A DNA stretch of 64,000 nt. Source: Pelagibacterales bacterium SAG-MED22. Lineage in GTDB: Bacteria > Pseudomonadota > Alphaproteobacteria > Pelagibacterales > Pelagibacteraceae. The position numbers were made by a program, and so were the translations under genes. Each line of letters opens with the position of its first letter. Position 1 is the first letter of the stretch. Below, one piece after another: positions 16,928-28,702 of the stretch. The notes beneath the pieces are model-generated. The model had not been told where the DNA came from. It searched no databases and saw only the letters and a list, made by a program, of their open reading frames with translations. The stretch covers positions 408,146 through 472,145 of the forward strand of contig JACWDT010000001.1 of the NCBI GenBank assembly GCA_014653985.1, in the 5' to 3' direction.

Positions 16928-18694
16928 ATGCCAAAATTATATACAGGTGCAGAAATTGTTTTTAAATGCCTTGAAGATCAAAAGGTAGAACATATTTTTG
17001 GATATCCTGGTGGAGCAGTTTTACCAATTTATGATGAACTTAAAAATCATACTTCAATTAAACATATATTGGTGAGACACGAACAAGGTGCTGGTCATGC
17101 AGCTGAGGGATATGCAAGATCCTCAGGTAAGCCTGGAGTTGTTTTAGTTACGTCTGGACCTGGCGCTACCAATGTTGTTACCGCATTAACAGATGCATAT
17201 ATGGACTCGGTTCCATTGGTTTGTATTTCTGGTCAAGTTCCAACCCATTTAATAGGAACTGATGCATTTCAAGAATGTGATACCACCGGTATTACTAGGC
17301 CCTGCACAAAACATAATTGGTTAGTAAAAGATATAAATGATTTATCAGAAATAATGCATGAAGCATTTAAAGTTGCAACTACAGGAAGACCAGGCCCTGT
17401 TTTAGTTGATATTCCAAAAGATATTCAATTTGCAAAAACTAAATATATAAAACCCAAAAAAGATAAAAAATTAAATGGAAAATCAAATAATAAATTTTCT
17501 CAAAAACAAATAGATCAATTAATTGATTTATTAAAAAATGCAAAAAAACCAGTTATTTATAGTGGTGGTGGAGTAATTAATTCAGGACCAAAGGCAAGTG
17601 ATGCATTAAGAGAGTTTGTCGAATTAACAGGATTCCCAATCACCTCTACACTTCAAGGTTTAGGTGCATATCCTGGTGATGATAATCAATTCCTTGGAAT
17701 GTTAGGCATGCATGGAACTTATGAAGCAAACAATGCTATGCATGATTGTGATCTTTTAATAAACATTGGTGCAAGATTTGATGATCGTATTACAGGAAAA
17801 ATAGATGAATTTTCACCAAACTCAAAAAAAGTTCATATTGATATAGATCCTTCGTCTATAAATAAAATTATAAAAGTTGATCTTGCTATAGTAGGTGATG
17901 TTACGAAAGTAATTGGTAAAGTAAATAAAACAATATTGAAGAAAAAAAATGGCCACAGTAAATCTAATAAATCAAATATTGCTAAATGGTGGGAACAAAT
18001 ACAAAAATGGAGAGGCAAAGACTCCCTTAATTTTGTTAACAGTAATCATAGCATCAAGCCTCAACATGCAGTTCAAAGGCTGTATGAGTTAACAAAAGAT
18101 AAAGATACCTATGTAACAACTGAAGTTGGTCAACATCAAATGTGGGCAGCACAACATTACAAATTTAATAAACCAAATAGATGGATGACATCTGGAGGCT
18201 TAGGTACAATGGGTTATGGATTACCAGCAGCAGTAGGTGTGCAAATTGCTCACCCTGAAAAGTTAGTAGTTGATATTGCTGGTGAGGCCTCTGTATTAAT
18301 GACAATGCAAGAAATGTCCACTGCAGTTCAATATAACTTACCAATTAAAATTTTTATTTTGAATAATCAGTACATGGGAATGGTTAGACAATGGCAAGAG
18401 CTTTTACATGAAAAAAACTACTCAGAGAGTTATTCTGAAGCACTTCCTGATTTTTTAAAAATGGCTGACGCTTATGGCTGTAAAGGAATTAAAGCAGAAA
18501 ACCCTTCTGAGTTAGATGAAAAAATTCAAGAAATGATAGATTATAAAGGTCCAGTTATTTTTGATTGTCATGTTGATCCTAATGAAAATTGTTTCCCAAT
18601 GATACCTTCAGGGAAACCTCACAATCAAATGATATTAGGACCAAATGATCAGGAAGAGAACAAAATCAAGGGTAAAGGCAAAGCCTTAGTTTAA
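16928..18694 (+). CDS. ilvB: Acetolactate synthase, large catalytic subunit
   Basis: This ThDP enzyme makes 2-acetolactate or 2-aceto-2-hydroxybutyrate, the first common step for valine, leucine and isoleucine. Visible are GYPGGAVLPIYDEL, the catalytic-Glu segment RHEQGAGHAAEGYAR, VTSGPGATN, and in the C-terminal ThDP domain ILNNQYMGMVRQWQ. The Mg-binding motif, usually GDG or GDA, here reads AGEAS, with Glu453 in place of the metal-binding Asp. It is still acidic, but unusual. The 588 residues are normal. The small subunit follows after 5 bp and ilvC after that. Confidence 0.95.
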   Translation: MPKLYTGAEIVFKCLEDQKVEHIFGYPGGAVLPIYDELKNHTSIKHILVRHEQGAGHAAEGYARSSGKPGVVLVTSGPGATNVVTALTDAYMDSVPLVCISGQVPTHLIGTDAFQECDTTGITRPCTKHNWLVKDINDLSEIMHEAFKVATTGRPGPVLVDIPKDIQFAKTKYIKPKKDKKLNGKSNNKFSQKQIDQLIDLLKNAKKPVIYSGGGVINSGPKASDALREFVELTGFPITSTLQGLGAYPGDDNQFLGMLGMHGTYEANNAMHDCDLLINIGARFDDRITGKIDEFSPNSKKVHIDIDPSSINKIIKVDLAIVGDVTKVIGKVNKTILKKKNGHSKSNKSNIAKWWEQIQKWRGKDSLNFVNSNHSIKPQHAVQRLYELTKDKDTYVTTEVGQHQMWAAQHYKFNKPNRWMTSGGLGTMGYGLPAAVGVQIAHPEKLVVDIAGEASVLMTMQEMSTAVQYNLPIKIFILNNQYMGMVRQWQELLHEKNYSESYSEALPDFLKMADAYGCKGIKAENPSELDEKIQEMIDYKGPVIFDCHVDPNENCFPMIPSGKPHNQMILGPNDQEENKIKGKGKALV

Positions 18695-18699
18695 TTATA

Positions 18700-19248
18700 A
18701 TGCCAAAATCAAAATCAGCTTATAGCGTTCCAACTAAAAAAGAGAAATCCGATACATATATATTTGTAGTTTGGGTTGATAATGAGTCTGGAGTACTTGC
18801 AAGAGTTGTTGGACTATTTTCTGGTCGAGGATACAATATTGAGTCTTTAGCAGTAGCAGAAGTAGATGCAGTTAAAAATATTTCTAGAATTACAATTGTT
18901 ACCACAGGAACGCCCCAGGTAATTGATCAAATCAAACTTCAATTAGCTAAATTAGTGCCTGTGCATAAAGTTGCTGAATTTAAAAGAGAGGATAAAAATG
19001 TCATATTTAAAGAAATGGCATTATTTAAAATTACTGGAAAAAAAAAGAAAATGGAAAAATGTTTAAATGCTTGTAAAAAATTTGATTTAGTTATTTTAGA
19101 TGAAACTAAAACATCTAAAGTTATTCAAATTACAGCACTTAGAAGAGAAATTGACAAAATTAGTAAAAAATTAAAACCTTGGGGACTCATTAGCGCTTCT
19201 AGAACCGGGGCTGTTGCGATGACAAGGGGCGCTAAAATATTTAATTAA
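18700..19248 (+). CDS. ilvH: Acetolactate synthase, small regulatory subunit
   Basis: The small subunit activates the catalytic subunit and carries valine feedback inhibition. After about 20 variable residues comes an ACT domain (VDNESGVLARVVGLFSGRG, YNIESLAV), then the C-terminal ALS_ss domain (REDKNVIFKEMALFKITG). The 182 residues fit IlvH/IlvN. The ATG at 18700 lies 5 bp after the ilvB stop. The very C-terminus (SRTGAVAMTRGAK) is a typical family end. ilvH and ilvN are both used as names in this group. Confidence 0.95.
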   Translation: MPKSKSAYSVPTKKEKSDTYIFVVWVDNESGVLARVVGLFSGRGYNIESLAVAEVDAVKNISRITIVTTGTPQVIDQIKLQLAKLVPVHKVAEFKREDKNVIFKEMALFKITGKKKKMEKCLNACKKFDLVILDETKTSKVIQITALRREIDKISKKLKPWGLISASRTGAVAMTRGAKIFN

Positions 19249-19263
19249 TTATAAAGGAGATAG

Positions 19264-20289
<1,026 letters not shown>

Positions 20290-20298
20290 ATTTTGATA

Positions 20299-20316
20299 AA
20301 GACCCAAATAGGTCTT
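20299..20316 (+). terminator. Weak hairpin after ilvC
   Basis: AAGACC, six-base loop, GGTCTT (20299-20316). There is no U-run downstream on the plus strand, so it is at best a pause or mRNA 3'-end-stabilising hairpin for the ilv transcript. Confidence 0.3.
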
Positions 20317-20332
20317 AAAATATACCCAAAAT

Positions 20333-20372
20333 TTGACATTTATTTTGCAATCTCACTTATAGATTGTAATAT
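20333..20372 (+). promoter_or_regulatory. Predicted overlapping promoters for leuA
   Basis: Two -35/-10 pairs occur in the ilvC-leuA spacer: TTGACA (20333) with CTTATA (20356), spacing 17, and TTGCAA (20345) with TAATAT (20367), spacing 16. Either would give a short leader before the ATG at 20395. No leader peptide or T-box is seen. Prediction only. Confidence 0.45.
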
Positions 20373-20394
20373 GAATTTTCTATAAAATTTAGTT

Positions 20395-21966
20395 ATGAGC
20401 AGCAAAGATAGAGTTATAATTTTTGATACCACTATGCGAGATGGTGAGCAATCACCAGGGGCATCGATGAGTTTGGAGGAAAAAATTCAAATAGCAAGAG
20501 TATTTGATGAATTAGGAATAGATATTATTGAAGCGGGGTTTCCGATTGCATCACCTGGAGATTTTGAAGCAGTAACTGAAGTTAGTAAGATTTTAAAAAA
20601 ATCTATTCCAGCAGGTTTATCTAGACATTCTAAAAAAGATATTGATAGAGCTTATGAAGCTTTAAAACATGCTCCAAGATTTAGAATCCATACATTTATT
20701 TCTACAAGTCCTCTTCATATGAAACACAAATTAAATATGTCACCGGAAGATGTTTACGAGTCTATTGGACAGCATGTAGCTTATGCAAGAAAATTTACTG
20801 ATGATGTTGAATGGTCTTGTGAAGATGGCACAAGAACTGATATGGATTTTATGTGTAAGACAGTAGAGCTTGCTATTAAAAATGGAGCAACAACAATAAA
20901 TATACCTGATACAGTTGGTTACACTATTCCATCTGAGTTCACAAAGATTATTGAAACATTATTAAATAAAGTTCCAAATATAGATAAAGCAATTTTATCT
21001 ACGCACTGTCATAATGATTTAGGTTTAGCAGTAGCAAATTCTTTAGCAGGAGTTCAGGCTGGTGCAAGACAAATTGAATGTACTATTAATGGTCTAGGAG
21101 AAAGAGCTGGAAATGCAGCACTTGAGGAAGTTGTAATGGCAATTAAAACAAGACCTGACTTAATGCCTTATGAAACAGGAATTAATACAACACTTCTTAG
21201 TAAAGCATCTAAAATTGTATCAAACGCAACAGGATTTCCAGTACAATATAATAAAGCAATTGTAGGAAAAAATGCTTTTGCTCACGAAGCGGGCATCCAT
21301 CAAGATGGTATGCTTAAAAATAGACAAACTTATGAAATTATGACACCTGAAAGTGTTGGGGTTAAACAAACCTCATTAGTGATGGGTAAACACTCAGGCA
21401 GACATGCTTTCAAGGATAAATTAAATAGTCTAGGGTATCCTGATTTAACCGATGACGTTGTTGGTAATGCTTTCGCTAAGTTTAAAGTTTTAGCAGACAA
21501 AAAAAAACATGTTTATGATGAAGATATTATTGCGCTTATAGACGATAGTCTAATTATTGACAACAAAGTTAATGCAATTAGTCTTAAATCTTTAAAAGTT
21601 TTTGCTGGAACTGGTGAACCTCAAAGAGCCGAAATGACTTTGAATGTATATGGAGATGTTAAACAAGCATCTGAAACTGGAGATGGTCCAGTTGATGCAA
21701 TATTTAAATGTATTAAAACACTATTTCCTCATGATGTTAATTTACAATTGTATCAAGTGCATGCTGTAACCGAGGGAACTGATGCTCAAGCTACAGTAAG
21801 TGTTAAAATTGAGGAAAAGGGAAAAACTACAGTTGGGCAGGCTGCTGATACTGATACACTAGTAGCATCAGCAAATGCTTATATTAATTCATTAAATAAA
21901 ATGATTATAAAACGTGATAAAACTGCTCCAATGGAGCAAGAAAGCCAAAAGGTAAGAGGTATATAG
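20395..21966 (+). CDS. leuA: 2-isopropylmalate synthase
   Basis: LeuA condenses acetyl-CoA with 2-oxoisovalerate, the committed step to leucine. The HMGL-like TIM barrel starts with the metal-site motif FDTTMRDGEQSPGAS (about 10-24) and includes STHCHNDLGLAVANSLAG with the metal-binding His pair. The C-terminal LeuA dimer domain, for leucine feedback, covers about 390-510 (GDVKQASETGDGPVDAIFK). The 523 residues are normal. mreB starts at the base after the stop, an unusual link between amino acid synthesis and cell-shape genes. Confidence 0.95.
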   Translation: MSSKDRVIIFDTTMRDGEQSPGASMSLEEKIQIARVFDELGIDIIEAGFPIASPGDFEAVTEVSKILKKSIPAGLSRHSKKDIDRAYEALKHAPRFRIHTFISTSPLHMKHKLNMSPEDVYESIGQHVAYARKFTDDVEWSCEDGTRTDMDFMCKTVELAIKNGATTINIPDTVGYTIPSEFTKIIETLLNKVPNIDKAILSTHCHNDLGLAVANSLAGVQAGARQIECTINGLGERAGNAALEEVVMAIKTRPDLMPYETGINTTLLSKASKIVSNATGFPVQYNKAIVGKNAFAHEAGIHQDGMLKNRQTYEIMTPESVGVKQTSLVMGKHSGRHAFKDKLNSLGYPDLTDDVVGNAFAKFKVLADKKKHVYDEDIIALIDDSLIIDNKVNAISLKSLKVFAGTGEPQRAEMTLNVYGDVKQASETGDGPVDAIFKCIKTLFPHDVNLQLYQVHAVTEGTDAQATVSVKIEEKGKTTVGQAADTDTLVASANAYINSLNKMIIKRDKTAPMEQESQKVRGI

Positions 21967-23001
<1,035 letters not shown>

Positions 23002-23006
23002 AAAAG

Positions 23007-23855
23007 ATGGCTACAGGCAGAGACGATTTTGTAATTGCCTTTAGATCAGCTTTTTTAAAAAAAAAAGATAAACAAAAATTCTCATTACTTAGCTTAATCA
23101 TATTATCTATAATTGTAATCATTTTAAGCAATATTAATTTCAAACCTATTCAATTTGTGAAAATAGGTATTAATGAAATTATTTATAGATCTTCATATAT
23201 AGCATCTAAGCCCGAGAATTATTTACAGGAATTAACTCTTAAGATCAAAAATCATATAAATTTATTTGAAAACTATAAAGATATAAAATTAGAACTAGAA
23301 AATTTAAAACAAGAAAAAGTAACAAACAATTTTTTAAAATCAGAAAATGAAAAGTTGAGAAATCTTATTAACGAAAATATAAATTCCGATGAAATATTAG
23401 CAAAAGTTTTAATTGATCGAGAAAGCCCTTTCCTAAAATCTATTATTTTAAATAAAGGAACAAAAGATAATGTAAAAATGGGAATGGCAATAATAGATGG
23501 TGTTTATCTCGTAGGCCAAATAATTGAGGTTAATTACACTAATTCTAGAGCCTTATTGTTATCTGATCTTAATAGTAAAATACCTTCAGTTTTAGCTCCA
23601 CAAAATATTCAAGCAGTGCTTTCAGGCACTGGAAAAAATTATGGAATAATTGAGCACACTAAAGATGATATAGAAGAAGACTTAAAAGATCAGGATGTAA
23701 TAATTTATACCTCAGGACTTGGTGGCCTTTTTAAACCTGGGATACCAATTGGAAAAATTTCTAAATATACCAATAATAAGGTAGAGTTTTTTTCAGATTT
23801 TACTCAATTAGATTATGTAAAAATAACATCATTCACTTTTGGAGATACAAAATAA
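23007..23855 (+). CDS. mreC: Rod shape-determining protein MreC
   Basis: MreC is a bitopic membrane protein that links MreB filaments to PBP2 in the periplasm. One membrane helix at about 27-45 (LLSLIILSIIVIILSNI), a coiled coil at about 75-125 and a C-terminal beta domain with VYLVGQIIEV, IPSVLAPQ and YTSGLGGLFKPGIPIGKI fit the family. The 282 residues are typical. The stop overlaps the mreD start by one base (TAATG), implying coupled translation. Confidence 0.92.
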   Translation: MATGRDDFVIAFRSAFLKKKDKQKFSLLSLIILSIIVIILSNINFKPIQFVKIGINEIIYRSSYIASKPENYLQELTLKIKNHINLFENYKDIKLELENLKQEKVTNNFLKSENEKLRNLINENINSDEILAKVLIDRESPFLKSIILNKGTKDNVKMGMAIIDGVYLVGQIIEVNYTNSRALLLSDLNSKIPSVLAPQNIQAVLSGTGKNYGIIEHTKDDIEEDLKDQDVIIYTSGLGGLFKPGIPIGKISKYTNNKVEFFSDFTQLDYVKITSFTFGDTK

Positions 23856-24373
23856 TGGCTTCTCTTAATAAAAGTAATTTTCTAAAAGCATCAGCATCTT
23901 ATTTGCCCTTAATAATTTTATTTATTTCTGTTTTTAACGAATTTGATTTTAATTATTTAAAAATTGAAAATTTTTCATTTAATTTCGTATATATTTTAGT
24001 TTTTTATTGGACCTTAAGAAATCCTGATAGCTTAGGATACTTTTCTATATTTGTGGCAGGGATTGTTAATGATGTCGTCGTAGGTATTCCTATTGGTATA
24101 AGTAGTTTATGTTACTTGATACTATGTGCAGTTACAGCCTACATAAGAAATATTACTTTAAGCCCAAACTTTGTTAAAGATTGGTTTTCATTACTATTTA
24201 CAATGGTCTTAATCAATTCGATTCAAGTTATTATTATAGACTTGATATTTTTAATTGAAATTAGCTATATGAGCTATGTCGTTAATTCCGGATTTACTTT
24301 TCTTTTTTATCCAATGTTTTTTTTAATATTTAATGCGTTAAGCCAAATAATTTACCAAAAAAAAAATGATTAA
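23855..24373 (+). CDS. mreD: Rod shape-determining protein MreD
   Basis: A small polytopic membrane protein of the elongasome. The 172 residues show about five hydrophobic helices; the family-like motif FAGIVNDVVVGIPIGISSL appears as GIVNDVVVGIPIG at about 70-82. MreD sequences are poorly conserved, so position between mreC and mrdA is strong supporting evidence. It overlaps mrdA by 8 bp. Confidence 0.85.
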   Translation: MASLNKSNFLKASASYLPLIILFISVFNEFDFNYLKIENFSFNFVYILVFYWTLRNPDSLGYFSIFVAGIVNDVVVGIPIGISSLCYLILCAVTAYIRNITLSPNFVKDWFSLLFTMVLINSIQVIIIDLIFLIEISYMSYVVNSGFTFLFYPMFFLIFNALSQIIYQKKND

Positions 24374-26270
24374 AGAAAACTTAGCGATCAGAAAATCAGA
24401 TGTAATAAACAGAAGAATGTTTATTATTGGCGCTGCAAAAATAGTTGTTTTTGCAGGAATTGTTGCCAGACTATTTTCACTTCAAATAAATGAAAATAAA
24501 AAATATCTAACACTTTCTGATAAAAATAGAATTAGAGAATGGAAGCTTCCACCTACAAGAGGAAACATTGTTGATTACTTTGGAAATATAATCGCAGGTA
24601 ATTTAAAAGTTTATCAACTACATATTATACCTGAACAAGTTGAAAACTTTAATTATCTATTACTGAGATTAAAAACACTTTTAAATTTAAGTGATAAAAA
24701 AATTCAGAAAATAACAAAATTAAAAAATCAGCTAAAGCCCTGGGATAGTATAATTGTATCTGAGAATTTAAGCTGGAGCCAATTCTTAAAGGTTAATAAT
24801 TATTTATATGATTTGGTTGGTGCAAAACCTGTAATGACAATTTCAAGAAATTATCCATTTAGCGAAATGTATACTCATGTTTTAGGTTACGTAAGTCAGC
24901 CAAATGAAGAGGAAATATTAGCAAATGAGATAGTAAAAGAAAGATTTGTTCCAGGTATGAAAATTGGAAAGCTAGGATTGGAGAAAACGCTAGAAAAACA
25001 ACTAATTGGAACTAATGCGATACAAAGATATGAGGTAAATGCTTATGGAAAAAGAATTAATCAACTCGAATATCAAAAAGGACTTCAGGGCAAAAAAATT
25101 AGATTAACCGTAGATACCGAAGTACAAAAACTCTCAGCCCAATTGCTCTTGAATAAGGCAGGATCAATAAGTGTAATGGATATTTATACAGGAGACATAA
25201 TTGCTATGTACTCGTCACCCTCTTACGATCCAAATTTATTTTTGTTTGGTATCAGTCAGGATGAATGGCAACTCATTAGAAATAATCCACTAAAACCTTT
25301 GATTAATAAAACTCTTTCTGGGCTTTATTCACCTGGTTCCACAATAAAACCTATCGTGGCACTTTCTGCTTTGGAAAATAATATTGTTAATCCTAATTTT
25401 AAGGTCAAGTGCACTGGCAAAACAGAATTATATGGCCAAACGTTTCACTGCTGGAAGGAAAAAGGACATGGATTTGTTAGTTTAAAAAATGCAATGAAAC
25501 AATCTTGTGATACTTATTTTTATGAAGTTGCAAGACTATTAGGTGTCGATCGATTAAATGTTACAGCTAAAAAATTTGGCTTAGGAGAAAAAGTATTGGG
25601 AGAATATTTTGATAATGAAAAAAGTGGTTTATTTCCAAATACAAATTGGAAAAGAAATAATCTTGGAAGAGGATGGGTATTAGGGGAGACATTAATTACA
25701 GGAATTGGACAAGGATACATTCAAACCACACCTCTTCAATTATGTTTAATGACTGCTCAAATTGCAAATGGTGGATATAAAATTAAACCCAAGATTATAG
25801 TAAATGATGATCCATTAAGTTTAGAAAATGCAAAAACTGCAATGGAACTCCAGTCTTTGCAAACACCTAACACAAAATTATTTAACGATCAAAAAAATAT
25901 TAAAATAGTTCAAGAAGCAATGTTTAGCTCTACAAATGAGCAATTTGGTACTTCTTATAGATCCAGAATTGAAGATACGAAATATCAATTTGCAGGTAAA
26001 ACTGGAACTGCTCAAGTTAAAAGAATTAGTAAAAGAGAAAGAGAACTTGATCTAAAATTAGAACAAATACCTTATAAGGATAGAGATCATGCACTTTATG
26101 TTGCTTATGGTCCATATAAAAATCCAAGATATGCATTAAGTATAATTGTTGAACACGGTGGTTCAGGCAGTAAAGCTGCTGCTCCGATGGCAAAAGAATT
26201 GTTTAAATTAATAATTGATAGGGACGAACTTAGAGACAAGCAATCTAACTTCGAAAATATAAATATCTAA
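24366..26270 (+). CDS. mrdA: Penicillin-binding protein 2 (class B transpeptidase)
   Basis: PBP2 cross-links peptidoglycan during elongation with RodA. One N-terminal helix (about 18-38) is followed by a pedestal/dimer domain (PPTRGNIVDYFGN) and the transpeptidase domain. Its three active-site motifs are STIK with nucleophile Ser325 (SPGSTIKP), SCD in KQSCDTYFYE, and KTGT in FAGKTGTAQ. The 634 residues are normal. It overlaps mreD by 8 bp and rodA by 1 bp. Confidence 0.95.
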   Translation: MIKENLAIRKSDVINRRMFIIGAAKIVVFAGIVARLFSLQINENKKYLTLSDKNRIREWKLPPTRGNIVDYFGNIIAGNLKVYQLHIIPEQVENFNYLLLRLKTLLNLSDKKIQKITKLKNQLKPWDSIIVSENLSWSQFLKVNNYLYDLVGAKPVMTISRNYPFSEMYTHVLGYVSQPNEEEILANEIVKERFVPGMKIGKLGLEKTLEKQLIGTNAIQRYEVNAYGKRINQLEYQKGLQGKKIRLTVDTEVQKLSAQLLLNKAGSISVMDIYTGDIIAMYSSPSYDPNLFLFGISQDEWQLIRNNPLKPLINKTLSGLYSPGSTIKPIVALSALENNIVNPNFKVKCTGKTELYGQTFHCWKEKGHGFVSLKNAMKQSCDTYFYEVARLLGVDRLNVTAKKFGLGEKVLGEYFDNEKSGLFPNTNWKRNNLGRGWVLGETLITGIGQGYIQTTPLQLCLMTAQIANGGYKIKPKIIVNDDPLSLENAKTAMELQSLQTPNTKLFNDQKNIKIVQEAMFSSTNEQFGTSYRSRIEDTKYQFAGKTGTAQVKRISKRERELDLKLEQIPYKDRDHALYVAYGPYKNPRYALSIIVEHGGSGSKAAAPMAKELFKLIIDRDELRDKQSNFENINI

Positions 26271-27394
26271 TGTATCAAAGAAATAGATTAAATTCAGAAC
26301 TTTCATTTTTTCAAAAAATTAAAGAAATAGATTATACATTGTTGATTTGCATTATTTTATTATCAATAATAAGTTTACTAGTGATGTACTCCACGGATGG
26401 CGGTGAGGTGCTTTACCATACCAAAAGTCATTTTAGTAAACTGGTAGTTTTTTTTCCTCTAATGATTTTAATTGCATTCTTCAACATTAGACATTGGCAT
26501 ACTTTTGGATATATATTTTATTTCTTAATCATTCTTTTATTATTTTACGTTTCGTTTTTTGGTCTTAAAGCATCAGGTTCACAGAGATGGATGGATTTAT
26601 ATTTATTTGTTCTTCAGCCTTCTGAGTTAATGAAAATTGCTGTTATCCTGTGTCTTGCAAAATACTACCATCGAATAAAAATTGAAAATGTAAATACTTT
26701 TACAAGCATCACGCTAGTTTTATCAATTATACTTGTACCAATTATATTAGTAATTTCCCAACCTGATCTTGGAACGTCGGTATTAATTGCATTGAGTGGT
26801 TTAATAATTTTGTGGTTAGGAGGAGTAAAAATTAAATATTTTGTATATTCATTTATAACTTTTCTTATTTCTCTACCCTTCATTATTTCATTCTTAAAAC
26901 CCTATCAAAAACTAAGAATATTAACATTTTTAGATCCAGATAGAGATCCTTTAGGGGCAGGTTACCAAATTATCCAATCTAAAATTGCAATTGGATCGGG
27001 TGGATTAGAAGGTAAAGGATTTTTAAAAGGCACACAAAGTTATCTTGATTTTTTACCAGAAAAACATACGGATTTTATTTTTACTTTATTTTCAGAGGAA
27101 TTCGGTTTCATAGGATCTGTTGGTCTTTTAATTCTTTATACAATAATAATATTTAGAATTATTCGTATTGGAGCATTATCAAGAAGTAATTTTTCTAAAT
27201 TATTTTGTTTTGGTTTTGCATTTTCAATTTTTATTTATATCGTAGTAAATCTATCAATGGTTTTAGGCTTACTGCCAATTGTTGGTTCACCACTGCCCAT
27301 TATGTCATATGGGGGCTCTTCAATGTTAGCTACTATGATAGGTTTTGGTATTGTTCTGAGTGCAAAAATTAATCGTAAACAAACAATTGCTTAA
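26270..27394 (+). CDS. rodA: Peptidoglycan glycosyltransferase RodA
   Basis: A SEDS-family membrane enzyme that polymerises lipid II with PBP2. The 374 residues contain about ten membrane helices and family motifs GSQRWMDL, QPSELMKIA, ISQPDLGTS, the segment LPEKHTDFIFTLFSEEFGF with the catalytic Asp, and PIMSYGGSSM near the C-terminus. It closes the elongasome operon (overlap TAATG with mrdA). A 66-bp spacer without a strong terminator separates it from the next operon. Confidence 0.95.
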   Translation: MYQRNRLNSELSFFQKIKEIDYTLLICIILLSIISLLVMYSTDGGEVLYHTKSHFSKLVVFFPLMILIAFFNIRHWHTFGYIFYFLIILLLFYVSFFGLKASGSQRWMDLYLFVLQPSELMKIAVILCLAKYYHRIKIENVNTFTSITLVLSIILVPIILVISQPDLGTSVLIALSGLIILWLGGVKIKYFVYSFITFLISLPFIISFLKPYQKLRILTFLDPDRDPLGAGYQIIQSKIAIGSGGLEGKGFLKGTQSYLDFLPEKHTDFIFTLFSEEFGFIGSVGLLILYTIIIFRIIRIGALSRSNFSKLFCFGFAFSIFIYIVVNLSMVLGLLPIVGSPLPIMSYGGSSMLATMIGFGIVLSAKINRKQTIA

Positions 27395-27460
27395 TATTAC
27401 ATTACAAACTAGCATAATTTGTCACTCTTAATTTTTTATTGATTGATAGTATAAGAAGCG

Positions 27461-28702
27461 ATGAGTAAAAATATTAAAATAGGAATAGTGGGCGCTGGTA
27501 TACAAGGCGTTTCCAATGCTTTGTTTTTACAAAAAAAAGGTTTTCACGTAACTATTTTTGATAGAGATAACCCAGGTGCTCAAGCTGCATCTTATGGAAA
27601 CGCAGGACATTTTTCTCCATATGCGTCTGTACCAATTAACAGACCAGATGTATTAACAGATGTACCGGCAATGCTCATGAGTTCCTCTGGTCCATTAGCA
27701 TTAAAATGGAACTATGTTCCCAAAATGATTCCATGGTTTTTAAAATTTATCATGAACTCAACAACTAATAAAATGATGCATACAGCAAAAAATATGCATC
27801 AAATTTTAGATCTAGCCTTACCAGCCTATGATGAACTATTCGATGAAATAGATCTTGAGGGTCTGGTTGAGAATAAAGGAATTCTTTATATATGGAATGA
27901 TCAGAATTTAAAAAGCCGAGAACTTGAGATCAATGTTAGAGAGGAATTGGGTGTTAAGCAGCAATTAGTTAACAAAGCTGAAATACACGACCTCGAACCG
28001 CACATTAAGCCAATTTATCATTCAGGTGTTTATTATCCTTATGCAAGACATGCTCGTAATCCAAAAAAAATACTATTAAAGCTATTTGATTTGTTTTTGA
28101 AAAAAGGTGGTAAATTTAACAAAGTTAATATCAAAGATATTAATTTTGATGAAGAAAAACCTGTTTTTAAAACCGAAGTCCAAAGTTATATTTTTGATAA
28201 GGCAGTAATTGCATGTGGTGCATTTTCGAAAAAATTGACTGACAACTTTGGTGAAAAAATACCCTTGGATACAGAAAGAGGATATCATGTTCATTTTAAA
28301 AACTGTGATCATTTACTAAGTAGACCAGTAATATTTTCAAATCGAGGTTTTGGAATAACCCCAATGGAGCAAGGGTTAAGAGTAGTTGGAACTGTAGAGT
28401 TCGGTGGTTTAAATAACCCTTTATCAAAATCAAGAGTAAAAAATTTAATCAACAATGCTAAATATATGCTTGGGGATCTACCCGAGCACGAGGATGAGTG
28501 GCTAGGTTTTAGACCCACACTTCCTGATTTTTTACCAGTTATGGGTCCATCTAAAAATTATAAAAATGTTTACTATTGTTTTGGACACCATCATTTGGGA
28601 TGGACTTTAGGGCCAATATCTGGGAAGATTGTTTCAGGTATGATCGCTAACGAAAATACTAATCTAGATTTAAAACCATATAGCTCACTTAGATTTAATT
28701 AA
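27461..28702 (+). CDS. FAD-dependent amino-acid oxidoreductase (DadA/DAO family)
   Basis: A DAO-superfamily flavoprotein of 413 residues. The FAD dinucleotide motif VGAGIQGVSNALFLQKKG at about 10-27, ASYGNAGHFSPY near 42-53, and the C-terminal FGHHHLGWTLGP / ISGKIVSGMI segment fit D-amino acid dehydrogenases. DadA enzymes deaminate D-amino acids to 2-oxo acids and pass electrons to quinone. The substrate cannot be read. It begins a tight five-gene operon with an exporter, a 2-hydroxyacid dehydrogenase, a deacetylase-like enzyme and msrB. Confidence 0.85.
   Translation: MSKNIKIGIVGAGIQGVSNALFLQKKGFHVTIFDRDNPGAQAASYGNAGHFSPYASVPINRPDVLTDVPAMLMSSSGPLALKWNYVPKMIPWFLKFIMNSTTNKMMHTAKNMHQILDLALPAYDELFDEIDLEGLVENKGILYIWNDQNLKSRELEINVREELGVKQQLVNKAEIHDLEPHIKPIYHSGVYYPYARHARNPKKILLKLFDLFLKKGGKFNKVNIKDINFDEEKPVFKTEVQSYIFDKAVIACGAFSKKLTDNFGEKIPLDTERGYHVHFKNCDHLLSRPVIFSNRGFGITPMEQGLRVVGTVEFGGLNNPLSKSRVKNLINNAKYMLGDLPEHEDEWLGFRPTLPDFLPVMGPSKNYKNVYYCFGHHHLGWTLGPISGKIVSGMIANENTNLDLKPYSSLRFN

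Noticed and set aside
20299..20316. Hairpin after ilvC as an attenuator for leuA
   Set aside because: No leader peptide with Leu codons and no U-run; kept only as a weak hairpin.
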